From: Acidobacteriota bacterium | GTDB taxonomy: Bacteria; Acidobacteriota; Terriglobia; UBA7540 | DNA: 7,007 nt | NCBI GenBank assembly: GCA_021789565.1 | Contig: JAJYJL010000425.1 | Coordinates: 1 to 7,007, forward strand | Direction: 5' to 3' | Part shown: in pieces, positions 1-6,668 of the stretch | How positions within the stretch are numbered: the first letter of the stretch is position 1 | How the letters are laid out: each line of letters starts with the position of its first letter | Made by a program: the position numbers and the translations under genes | Notes under the pieces: generated by a model | Database searches by the model: none | What the model saw: the letters and a program-made list of their open reading frames with translations, nothing else | Told to the model about the DNA's origin: nothing

Positions 1-462
1 CCGGGCTCCGCAGGCCGTCATTGCGGGTTGTCACCACGCGCAGCCACGACCAAGCGCAGACCACCGGCCCCTTATCAACGGATCGGGGTCTATGCGCCTG
101 GCTTGACGCTTACACTTTACCCGCTGCCGACTTCTGCCGCCCGGTTAGGATCGATCGCTCGACCCTCAGTCCCGATTACGAGACAAACGGCATATCTCCC
201 GAGGTAAGTTCGACCGCCTTCCGCGCGCAACCGGCGGATTTACAACCAGTGCCTTTGATGGATATGGGCTTCGCGGTCATAGGCCCGCTCGCCCAGCGCC
301 GTATGCCTCACATCCGCTTCTTATTCATCGGCTCGCACGTTTGCTCCACGCTTCTTTCCGACCCCGCCTCACGACGACGCCGTTGCGCTTCGCTATCACT
401 TCACCTCCATCAGGTTGTGAAGGGGATTTCCACCCCCAAGTTGTCGAACATGCTCGGCACAC
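1..462 (-). mobile_element. Group II intron RNA, 5' portion (domain I and following), running off the left edge
   Basis: Read on the minus strand, the element opens with GTGTGCC at 462, matching the conserved GUGYG 5' end of group II introns. The body then shows blocks I recall from bacterial group II introns of the Oceanobacillus class C type: GTGTGCC-x2-GCATG at the start, a GGGGGTGGAAATCCCC hairpin, AGCGAAGCGCAACGG, GATGTGAGGC, CTTACCTCGGGAG and CAGAAGTCGGCAG, in the same order. No long ORF belongs to it here, as expected for the structured 5' RNA before the domain IV reverse transcriptase, which should lie left of position 1. A hairpin at 184-169 exposes GTAATC, whose GTAAT complements the last five exon bases (ATTAC, 467-463); this is a tentative EBS1-IBS1 pair. 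The subclass is uncertain because domains V and VI are outside the window. ORFs read through this stretch on either strand are probably not genes. Confidence 0.78.
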
Positions 463-470
463 GTAATGAT

Positions 471-489
471 CCTCCGGCAGAGCCGGAGG
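471..489. repeat. Hairpin 1: perfect 8-bp stem with AGA loop
   Basis: CCTCCGGC-AGA-GCCGGAGG is a perfect 8-bp stem with a 3-nt loop. On the minus strand it lies 8 nt upstream of the group II intron 5' end, the arrangement expected when class C group II introns insert just past a stem-loop. No T-run follows it, so it is a poor intrinsic terminator by itself. Confidence 0.75.
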
Positions 490-494
490 CTTTA

Positions 495-531
495 CGGTTG
501 CTGGCCCCTCAAAGGGGCCTGATCGCAACCG
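495..531. repeat. Nested inverted repeat: two stacked 7-bp stems
   Basis: The outer arms are CGGTTGC (495-501) and GCAACCG (525-531). The inner arms are GGCCCCT (503-509) and AGGGGCC (513-519) around a 3-nt loop. Both stems are perfect and are separated only by a small internal loop, giving a 37-nt extended hairpin. It lies 5 nt after hairpin 1. The function is unknown: possibly part of a dispersed repeat, a transcription terminator without a U-tract, or a recognition structure. Confidence 0.7.
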
Positions 532-634
532 ATCAAAACCAAAACCGACTCATCATGAGGCACGATTTCATCCATCGCACCCCTCAACGGCTCGGAGAAA
601 ACGAACTGCCGGAAATGTCAAACTTCTACTGCCA

Positions 635-651
635 CCCCGGCAGAGCCGGGG
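635..651. repeat. Hairpin 2: same core as hairpin 1
   Basis: CCCCGGC-AGA-GCCGGGG is a perfect 7-bp stem with the same AGA loop and the same 13-nt core (CCGGCAGAGCCGG) as hairpin 1, in the same orientation 163 bp away. The flanks differ, so this is a repeated hairpin rather than a longer duplication. Repetition suggests a dispersed palindromic family in this genome. Confidence 0.7.
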
Positions 652-707
652 GAACTCCCAAGGGAATTAGACTCACTGGACGTTGTGCGTGGTGCCTTAC
701 GGAGTTC

Positions 708-1959
708 ACGGACACCTCGTAGAACTTAACCTAGTATTACTATGACCCCACCCTCACCAATGATCGTTTGTTGCTCGGCATGACGGGGTCCATGGCGGAG
801 TTTGAACTGAGTCTATTGCGGCAGAGGTCGCTGGAGGCGATTCGCCAGAAAGCCCGCCGAGCAGAATTGCGGTTCCCTCTGCCCTTGGGTTTCCGTTGGA
901 TGCCGAACGGGAAGATCGAGATGGAACCGGACCTTCGCATCCACCAAGCCCTCCATCTGACATTCCGCAAGATGACTGAACTCGGAAGCGTGCGGCAAGT
1001 ACAGTTGTGGTTTCACCGGGAGAATATCTCGCTGCTGCCCGTTTTGGTTCAGAACGAGGGCGAGCAGCAGTTAATTAGGAAGCTGGCCGTATATGGCCGA
1101 ATTCTCGGCATTCTGACAAATCCTCTCTATGCGGGAGCCTACGCGTTCGGCCGGAGGGAAACGCGGACTCGGATCATCGACGGGCGAGCGCGAAAAACTG
1201 AAGGGCACTCGAAGCCGCTTTCGGAATGGACCGTCTTGATTCGGGACCACCATCCTGGGTACATTTCTTGGGAACAATATGAAAGGAACCAAGCAATGAT
1301 CGCGGCCAACACGCACATGAAATCGCGCATGGGGCCGAAGGTGGGCCGGGGCGGGCGCGTGCTGCTGACCGGCCTGTTGCGCTGTCGTCGGTACGGACGG
1401 ATGCTCAACGTGGAGTACACCGGCCACGATCGAAAAGGGCGTTATCGGTGCCGGGGCGCGCAGATGAGTCGCGGGGAGGATTGGTGTATTTCCTTTGGGG
1501 CGTGGCGGCCGGACCAAGCGGTCGCGCAGGAAGTGCTGGAAGCCATCGGGGGCAACGCGGTCGAGGCCGCGCTGGAAGCGGCTGAGCCGATGAGGGTGCA
1601 ACGGGAAGCGCGCCGGCGCGCAGCCGAGATGGAACTGGAGCAGGCGCGCTACGAGCCCCGGCTGGCGCCGCTATGAGGCGGTCGACCCGGAGCAGCGGCT
1701 GGTGGCGGCGGAACTGGAAGCGCGCTGGAATGCGGCTTTGCAGAAGGTAAGCGACGTGGAGAAAAAGCTGCAAACGCTGGCGAGTGATCCGCAGGCCATT
1801 ACGATCCCGCCCAAGGAAGTCCTGCTGAGTTTGGCGCAGGATCTTCCGGCGGTGTGGAATGCTCCCTCCACGGACATGCGATTGAAGCAGCGGATTGTGT
1901 GGATTTTGATCCGCGAGATCGTAGTCGATATTGACGAGGAAACCCGCCGCGGCGCATAG
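708..1959 (+). pseudogene. Large serine recombinase (site-specific integrase type), multiply disrupted remnant
   Basis: Large serine recombinases cut and rejoin attachment sites for phages and other elements. The first recognisable residues are the T-D-T motif at 708-716, then Y-Y-D-P (738-749) and N-D-R-L-L-L-G (759-779), the end of the catalytic domain. In this frame, TAG codons at 720 and 732 interrupt the homology. The long helix (A-E-F-E-L-S-L-L-R-Q-R-S), the recombinase domain (T-N-P-L-Y-A-G-A near 1116-1139) and a zinc ribbon (1383-1490) follow. The ribbon's second cysteine is replaced by tyrosine (TAC at 1392; C-R-R-Y instead of C-x2-C). Between 1653 and 1663 the frame shifts: the first frame stops at 1676, while the next frame continues with W-R-R-Y-E-A-V-D-P and a coiled-coil region to the stop at 1957-1959. 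The last family residues (usually an I-H-W segment) are absent. The catalytic serine and roughly 120 N-terminal residues are missing, so it should be inactive. A TTG at 768 can open a 302-codon frame but is not a credible gene start. Confidence 0.87.
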
Positions 1960-2031
1960 CAGTCGGGCCTGGTTCGTAAGCCAAGCCCAAACCCTGCCTT
2001 CGTAAATTACGACCGAGGCATACCGACGCGA

Positions 2032-2050
2032 ATGCTTTGAGCGAAAGCAT
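2032..2050 (-). terminator. Hairpin at the glpX stop codon, possible weak terminator
   Basis: ATGCTTT and AAAGCAT form a perfect 7-bp stem with a 5-nt loop, touching the last base of the glpX stop codon. It lies between two convergent genes (glpX and the recombinase remnant), where a bidirectional terminator would be expected. There is no T-run on either side, so termination is only a guess. Confidence 0.3.
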
Positions 2051-3027
2051 CAGGAGAACCTCACCTTTGCCTCTGGGCTGTTGGATAGGTGGACCGTGTC
2101 CACAAACCGCACACGGTGGGGGTCCAAAGTCATCACGAGCGAATGAGTGCGTACCCCTTCGCCAAAGAAGCGTACGCCCTTCAGCAGGCTCCCGTCTGTA
2201 ACCCCAGTAGCAGCGAAGATGATCTGGTTACCAGGAGCAAGGGTAAGCGTTGTAAAGATTTCTTTCGGGTCTTTGATACCCATTGAGCGGACACGGTCCG
2301 TCTGGGCTTCATCCTTCGGAACGAGTCGTGCTAGGATTTCGCCGTTCAGGCAACGCAAGGCTGCGGCTGTTAGAACTCCCTCGGGAGCGCCTCCGATGCC
2401 CATCACAGCATGGACGCCTGTCCCCACAACCGCAGCCGCGATGCCTGCCGAAAGGTCGCCGTCCGGAATTAGCTGGATTCGAGCGCCAGCCTCGCGGATT
2501 TCGCTAATCAGTTCTTGGTGTCGCGGTCTGTCGAGCACAACGACGACCAAGTCGGCTACATCCCGCTCCAGCCGCCCGGCTATGGCACGCAGATTGTCGC
2601 GCACCGGCATGTCGAGGTCTACCGCGCCCCGCACCGACGGCCCGACGATGAGCTTCTCCATGTAGCAGTCGGGCGCGTGCAGCAAGCCTCCCCGCTCGGA
2701 AGCGGCCAGGACCGTAATCGCGCCCGGGCCGCCCACCGCGCAAAGGTTCGTTCCTTCGAGCGGATCCACGGCGATATCAATCTCGCACACCGCATCGGCG
2801 TGCTCTTTTTTCAGTCCAACTTCCTCGCCAATGTAGAGCATGGGAGCTTGGTCGCGCTCACCTTCACCGATAACCACGGTGCCCGCTACAGGCAGTGTGT
2901 TCAGAACACGGCGCATCCCCTCGACTGCTGCCTGGTCGGAAAGATGCCGATCGCCGCGGCCCATGGTACGCGCTGAAGCGATAGCAGCTTCTTCCACGGC
3001 CCGCAAAAACTCGGACGCCAATTGCAT
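2050..3027 (-). CDS. glpX: Fructose-1,6-bisphosphatase class II
   Basis: It hydrolyses fructose 1,6-bisphosphate to fructose 6-phosphate and phosphate in the cytoplasm, for gluconeogenesis; in autotrophs, GlpX-type enzymes can also act on sedoheptulose 1,7-bisphosphate. With the start at 3027 the protein has 325 residues, normal for the family. Diagnostic motifs are G-R-G-D (23-26), G-E-G-E-R-D (54-59), the metal-binding V-D-P-L-E-G-T-N (87-94), P-D-G-D-L (188-192) and G-G-A-P-E-G-V-L-T (212-220). Likely metal or catalytic carboxylates are D31, E57, D88, E91 and E216 by family analogy. I chose ATG 3027 because GGAGGTG lies 3 nt before it and M-Q-L-A-S-E-F resembles family N-termini; a longer reading from 3060 adds 11 residues but has no better ribosome site. 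An in-frame ATG at 3039 is also possible. The gene follows adk on the same strand after 370 bp and looks intact. Confidence 0.95.
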   Translation of the reverse strand: MQLASEFLRAVEEAAIASARTMGRGDRHLSDQAAVEGMRRVLNTLPVAGTVVIGEGERDQAPMLYIGEEVGLKKEHADAVCEIDIAVDPLEGTNLCAVGGPGAITVLAASERGGLLHAPDCYMEKLIVGPSVRGAVDLDMPVRDNLRAIAGRLERDVADLVVVVLDRPRHQELISEIREAGARIQLIPDGDLSAGIAAAVVGTGVHAVMGIGGAPEGVLTAAALRCLNGEILARLVPKDEAQTDRVRSMGIKDPKEIFTTLTLAPGNQIIFAATGVTDGSLLKGVRFFGEGVRTHSLVMTLDPHRVRFVDTVHLSNSPEAKVRFS

Positions 3028-3030
3028 TTT

Positions 3031-3037
3031 CACCTCC
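3031..3037 (-). promoter_or_regulatory. Ribosome binding site deciding the glpX start
   Basis: GGAGGTG on the minus strand (3037 to 3031) places the GGAGG core 5 nt before ATG 3027, which is ideal spacing. A second GGAGG (3047-3043 on the minus strand) lies too close (2 nt) to the alternative in-frame ATG at 3039-3037. Confidence 0.6.
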
Positions 3038-3131
3038 ATAGCCTCCGTGCTCCGGAACAACTCCCTGCGTGGACTGAGTTGAGATCAACGATAGATTGTG
3101 CCGCTCTGTACCGCCCTCGTAGTCGTGCCCA

Positions 3132-3174
3132 CTTCCCACTAAGGGGCGCGTCGCACCGACGCCCCTACGGGAAG
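3132..3174. repeat. GC-rich interrupted palindrome upstream of glpX
   Basis: Outer arms CTTCCC (3132-3137) and GGGAAG (3169-3174) enclose inner arms AGGGGCG (3142-3148) and CGCCCCT (3160-3166), with an 11-nt loop. Palindromes with GGGGCG/CGCCCC arms commonly occur as dispersed repeats in environmental bacterial genomes, which is my preferred reading. It could also attenuate or terminate adk read-through into glpX, about 105 bp upstream of the glpX start. Confidence 0.6.
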
Positions 3175-3397
3175 GACCCACCGGAATGTCGAATACGCCA
3201 AGCTTGTGCGAAGTCCGGTCGAGTTGCGCAGCTTTCTTCCCGCTGTCGATGGCGCCGGGAGCTTCCCCTGATTGGATGCGCGTTCTTGACCAGAGCTTAA
3301 CGTCGAGGCTTAACGAATAAACTCCGCATGTTTTCTCCGACTTCCCGACGAACCGGTCTCGCTGTGACGAAATCCGGAGACTTATCGCTTTGGAGGA

Positions 3398-4096
3398 TTA
3401 TTCCGTCCGCTCATCAAGGACTGGAGCTTTATCCTGACGTGATTTCCCCAACGCAAGATAAATCTGGGCAGACACTGCTTCCGCTTCCAGGTTCCCGTTA
3501 GCGTTGTGGAGAACATCCATTGAACTATAGAGGCCGATCAAAGGCTGCGTTTGCTCCGCGTAGGCTCTTGCCCGCTGGCGAACTGTCAATTCATTGTCAT
3601 CCACGCGGCAAGTCAGTATCGCCCCGTCCTTGTCGCATGTTCCATCAGTTTTCGGAGGCTTGAAGTAGATGTTATAAACCTCACTACAAACCGGGCAGGT
3701 ACGACGACCCACCGTGCGCTTTACCAACAAGTCTTGATCAATGCAGATATGAATGACGACTGGTTTCCACGACTCGCGCTTCTGGAGAAAGTCATTCAGA
3801 AATAGGGCTTGCTCAACTGTTCGTGGAAAACCATCCAAGACCACTCCGAAACGACAATCTGGCCGATCTAAGCGATCGCTCACTATCCTGCACATGATGT
3901 CGTCGGCTACCAGACCCCCTGCGCGCATCTTTTCTTCCGCGAGCCGCCCTAGAGCGGTCTTCGCCTGAACCGCCTCTCGGAGCATTTCCCCGGTCGAGAT
4001 CTGGGGAACAGCTAGTGTTCTGGCTAGAGCACGCGCCTGTGTGCCTTTGCCTGATCCCGGCACGCCCAGTAGGATCACAACCCATGGTGTTTTCAT
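3398..4096 (-). CDS. adk: Adenylate kinase, long form with zinc-type LID
   Basis: It interconverts ATP + AMP and 2 ADP in the cytoplasm. The 232-residue protein shows the P-loop G-V-P-G-S-G-K-G-T (11-19), S-T-G-E-M-L-R (34-40; the family usually has D where E37 stands), the AMP-site L-D-G-F-P-R-T (87-93), and R-V-D-D-N-E (164-169) followed by the T-V-R-Q-R arginines (171-175). The LID (about 131-166) carries C134-x2-C137-x16-C154-x2-D157, the Cys3-Asp arrangement known to bind structural zinc in Bacillus-type enzymes. A tail of about 15 charged residues extends past the usual end. The start at ATG 4096 is supported by the P-loop sitting at residue 11; GGGAGGA lies upstream, about 11 nt away, a rather long spacing. 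It is intact, sits upstream of glpX, and follows an Fe-S pseudogene after a 238-bp gap. Confidence 0.95.
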   Translation of the reverse strand: MKTPWVVILLGVPGSGKGTQARALARTLAVPQISTGEMLREAVQAKTALGRLAEEKMRAGGLVADDIMCRIVSDRLDRPDCRFGVVLDGFPRTVEQALFLNDFLQKRESWKPVVIHICIDQDLLVKRTVGRRTCPVCSEVYNIYFKPPKTDGTCDKDGAILTCRVDDNELTVRQRARAYAEQTQPLIGLYSSMDVLHNANGNLEAEAVSAQIYLALGKSRQDKAPVLDERTE

Positions 4097-4170
4097 CTTT
4101 GCCCAAATCCTCCCACAAGGTGTTTGAAGCCACGGAGCCGACCCTCAACTGTACGGATGCTGCCACAAGC

Positions 4171-4196
4171 GGTATCGGTCTGCCCCAGAATGTCAA
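4171..4196 (-). promoter_or_regulatory. Possible sigma70 promoter for adk
   Basis: The minus strand carries a perfect -35 hexamer TTGACA (4196 to 4191), about 95 bp upstream of the adk start. The best -10-like sequence, GATACC (4176 to 4171), is weak and the spacer of 14 nt is too short, so only the -35 box is convincing. The whole 4097-4334 gap otherwise shows no clear gene. Confidence 0.25.
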
Positions 4197-4334
4197 ATGA
4201 CGCGCCTATTGATAAGCGCAGCAAGCGCAAACGTCAGCGTCTGGAACCGGAAGCTCCACAGCCTGCACCATGGAGGATGTGTCACCTATGAATAAGAGTC
4301 CGCAGCGGTCCTTTGACTCGGCCTTGTTCACTAT

Positions 4335-4850
4335 TCACGGGGCGCCTAGTCCGGGGCCCTTGGAGCACTCCCGCATTGCCAACTGGAGAACCTCCACCAA
4401 GTGCAGCGTCCGTTGGGTTGTCTGTTGTCCGATTTGTTCCCGGCAGCTAAAACCGTTCGCTAAGATCAATGTAGCATCGTCAGCCTTGCGCACTTCTGGT
4501 AATAGAACCCGTTCTGCGCAGGCGATTGAGACGTCGAATGTCTCCTTCTCGAAACCGAATGAGCCAGCCATACCGCAGCACCCCGATTCCAGTATCCGGT
4601 AGTCCAGTCCCAACTTATCCATTACCGCCTTCTCTTCCTTCAGTCCAATGATCGCCTTGTGGTGACAGTGGCCCTGTACCAACGCTTTCCGATTTAGCCT
4701 TGGCTGACGAAAACCTTTGGTCTCTTTCTCCAGAAACTCAGACAACGTGAAGGTTCGTTCCGCCAGCTTGAGTGCCGCCGGCACACCCGGACCGCACTGG
4801 GACAGAAACAATTCTTCATGAAATTCACTGAACAACTATCGCACACGGCA
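4335..4850 (-). pseudogene. C-terminal fragment of an Fe-S (CCG-domain) oxidoreductase, D-lactate dehydrogenase/GlcF type
   Basis: The fragment matches the C-terminal cysteine-rich domain of FAD/Fe-S 2-hydroxyacid dehydrogenases (D-lactate or glycolate oxidase type), which pass electrons from the flavin through Fe-S centres. From a TTG at 4835 the frame encodes 166 residues with F-H-E-E-L (5-9), T-F-T-L-S-E-F-L (28-35), V-Q-G-H-C-H-H-K (53-60), E-S-G-C-C-G-M-A-G (83-91), a G-F-S-C-R-E-Q motif and a normal C-terminal end (H-L-V-E-V-L-Q-L-A-M). Just upstream, TAG (4838-4836) closes this frame, and the expected E-P-S-C-A motif appears as P-C-A-I-V in another frame, pointing to a frameshift near 4835. 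Beyond about 4850 I cannot recognise the FAD domain or the ferredoxin cysteines, so most of the gene is lost. The enzyme's exact substrate cannot be told from this domain. Confidence 0.8.
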
Positions 4851-4997
4851 CCGTCGCTGCTGGACTGCCAAGAGGCCGACGCATCCTTGGCCATGGCGTT
4901 TCTGGACCTGACGGTGAGGCAGCCAGAGGGCGATTCTCGCCTAGACCACAGACATAATCGGAGATGATCTCAAGTTCTACATGGTCGTTTGCTCCGA

Positions 4998-6446
4998 CTA
5001 TCGCTTTTTTTGGTCGAGGGCAACGCCCGTAGGTCTACGCTTAGTTGCCTTGCCATTCACAGATTCCAAAACTACAAGTCTTCGTGATGTATCATTCCTT
5101 TCCATTTCAATCCTTCGATGTCTCTGCAGCTCCTCCTTTGCAAGTTTCGTTTGTCCGACGCGGGCATAAGCCATGCCCAGAACGTAGTGAGCTTCAGCGT
5201 CGTTGGGGTCTAATAGTAGTGTCTCTCTTAACTGAGCTATGGTTTCCCGGTCTTTTCCTTGTGACTCGAATACCTTTGCTAGCAAGAAATGAGCGCGCGG
5301 GAAATTTGGATCTAGTCTCACGCTCCTTTGAAGAGCAATTTGAGCTTTCGCTACCGTGTCGGGATTGCCGCCTGCCATCATAAACAAGCCAGCGCCCACC
5401 AGGTACTCCCCTCTCCCATCAGAAGGCTCAAGCACTTCCAGTTTCTTTCCCAAATCCACCATGCCTTGCCAATCACGGGCGTTCTCTAACGCCGTTCCGA
5501 GAACTGCGTAAGCGGGGATAAAGTTCGGATTCGAACGAATCAGTTTCCCTAGTATGGAAATTGCGTAGTGGTGTCGCCCTTCGAACTCCGCCGTTAGCCC
5601 GAGCGCCAAGACCATGGCGGGCGACCCGGAAAATCTGCTCGTTCCCGCTTCAAACGTAGTTTGTGCAGCATGGTACGCCTTGAAGATCAAGAAACACTCA
5701 CCCAGATCCAATAAATAGTCTTCGTTGTCGGGATCAAGACTAACCGCCTGTTGCAAGTGATTCAGTGCCGGTTTCGCATCTCCTAACTTGAGCTCCGAAA
5801 ACCCGATCAAATCATTCCATGATGCCGAATTTCGAAAGACGTCGGCCACTTCAAGTAGAAGCGTTCTTGCTTCTTTATACCTGTGCTCGTTGACCGAAGC
5901 TTCAGCTTGCTCCGCTAAGGTCCTGGCGAGCGTTTGTCTCAGGTTCTTGATTTGCGGGTCGGTCGGCTGGAGTTGATATGCACGGTCGACCACTCGATAA
6001 GCTTGAGAATTCCGGCTGAGAATGGTCAGGGCTTTGCCGAGGCCGAAGAGAACAGAGGGGTTCGAGGGTTTCAGTTCCGCTGCGTGTCGGAATGCATCCA
6101 ACGCTTCGGAAGGCCGCCCCAGGGCCACATAACTCCCTCCCAGATTGTTCCACGCCTGCCACAAGTTGGGATCGAGACCTACCAAACGCTCGAAGGTACT
6201 CGCGGCCCCGCGTAGATCGCCCAGTTGTGCTTCACAGAGTCCCAGGGTTTCAAGGCTAGCTTCCAAGCGTGGATCTGACACGCCCAACGTGCGGACATCA
6301 GCTTTCAGTTTCTGACAGTTATTCTCAAGAGTTGCCTTGGTGATGTCCCTAATCCGACCATGTTTACCGGCAGCAGAGACCAGGGTTGAAGTGGCGACAA
6401 TCAAACAACCCAGAATCATCAGCCATCTGAGGACTTTACCTTTCAT
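4998..6446 (-). CDS. Exported tetratricopeptide (TPR) repeat protein
   Basis: The protein has 482 residues from ATG 6446. The N-terminus has K2, K4 and R7, then a hydrophobic run (L9-V23) and a probable signal peptidase site at V-S-A/A (23-26). C14 in I-L-G-C is a poor lipobox, so a lipoprotein is less likely. From about residue 55 to 455 it is built of roughly ten TPR units, with repeated A-W-N-N-L-G-x-x-Y and L-x-P-x junctions such as V-G-L-D-P-N, V-S-L-D-P-D and L-L-L-D-P-N. The tail is lysine/arginine-rich. TPR arrays are protein-binding scaffolds; an envelope or periplasmic assembly role is plausible but the partner is unknown. A TTG two codons upstream (6452) is an alternative start, but ATG fits the signal peptide better. 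No strong ribosome site is visible. It stands alone, facing away from the IS element on its right. Confidence 0.88.
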   Translation of the reverse strand: MKGKVLRWLMILGCLIVATSTLVSAAGKHGRIRDITKATLENNCQKLKADVRTLGVSDPRLEASLETLGLCEAQLGDLRGAASTFERLVGLDPNLWQAWNNLGGSYVALGRPSEALDAFRHAAELKPSNPSVLFGLGKALTILSRNSQAYRVVDRAYQLQPTDPQIKNLRQTLARTLAEQAEASVNEHRYKEARTLLLEVADVFRNSASWNDLIGFSELKLGDAKPALNHLQQAVSLDPDNEDYLLDLGECFLIFKAYHAAQTTFEAGTSRFSGSPAMVLALGLTAEFEGRHHYAISILGKLIRSNPNFIPAYAVLGTALENARDWQGMVDLGKKLEVLEPSDGRGEYLVGAGLFMMAGGNPDTVAKAQIALQRSVRLDPNFPRAHFLLAKVFESQGKDRETIAQLRETLLLDPNDAEAHYVLGMAYARVGQTKLAKEELQRHRRIEMERNDTSRRLVVLESVNGKATKRRPTGVALDQKKR

Positions 6447-6490
6447 ATCCAAACCAGAGTAAATCCCCTTTCAGCGCTACTAAATGCAGC

Positions 6491-6499
6491 AATATAGCA
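6491..6499 (-). promoter_or_regulatory. Possible extended -10 promoter for the TPR gene
   Basis: On the minus strand TGCTATATT (6499 to 6491) fits an extended -10 (TGn plus a TATAAT-like hexamer), 44 bp before the ATG at 6446. The region around the expected -35 shows only GCAACA, half of the consensus, which extended -10 promoters tolerate. Confidence 0.35.
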
Positions 6500-6668
6500 A
6501 GTCCCGAGATGCGTTGTTGCTCGCTGCATCCAGGGAATTGATCAACTCTCTGATGACATCGAAAGACTAATTTCTGAATAGAAGCAACTCGATCCGCTTA
6601 GCCTGAAAAGTCGATGCACACGTCCTTGCGGATAGGCCATATTTCGTCGCAAGGCCAGTTAAGATCTA

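Larger units (their letters stand above)
463..707. other. Gene-free hairpin-rich stretch between intron and recombinase remnant
   Basis: No convincing gene is visible. One open frame on the plus strand crosses it, but that frame also runs through the antisense of the intron and its composition follows the hairpins, so I treat it as chance. The stretch holds three strong inverted repeats, listed separately. The last 40 bases or so may include very degraded recombinase sequence, with R-L-T-G-R and W residues in the same frame as the pseudogene that follows. Confidence 0.5.
3028..3397. other. adk-glpX spacer, no gene seen
   Basis: This 370-bp gap between the adk stop and the glpX start holds the glpX ribosome site and the palindrome at 3132-3174. 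I found no convincing -35/-10 pair for glpX and no clear terminator with a T-run after adk. Short open frames here lack ribosome sites and recognisable content. Confidence 0.5.

Noticed and set aside
463..707. CRISPR array or integron attC site in the hairpin-rich stretch
   Set aside because: The two 13-nt cores are too few and too far apart for a CRISPR, and no attC-like R and L boxes or integron integrase are visible.
21..722. A 233-codon plus-strand open frame over the left 700 bp
   Set aside because: It runs antisense through the group II intron, across three hairpins and into the pseudogene frame. No protein family is recognisable except the final T-D-T residues that belong to the recombinase remnant.
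1071..1601. Long minus-strand open frames under the recombinase remnant
   Set aside because: They are shadows of the plus-strand coding sequence, with arginine/proline-rich composition and no domain.
768..1676. A stand-alone 302-residue recombinase starting at TTG 768
   Set aside because: The frame starts inside the conserved N-D-R-L-L-L-G motif, has no ribosome site, lacks the catalytic serine, and conserved sequence continues both before it and after its stop in another frame.
1673..1676. ATGA stop/start overlap suggesting translational coupling between the two recombinase parts
   Set aside because: The ATG at 1673 is not in the frame that continues the protein, and the sequence gap in the alignment fits a deletion better.
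4190..4291. Small 33-codon plus-strand ORF with a charged, proline-rich product (M-S-N-D-A-P-I-D-K-R...)
   Set aside because: There is no ribosome site, it lies antisense in the adk upstream region, and nothing in it is recognisable. It could be a remnant, but support is too thin to list.
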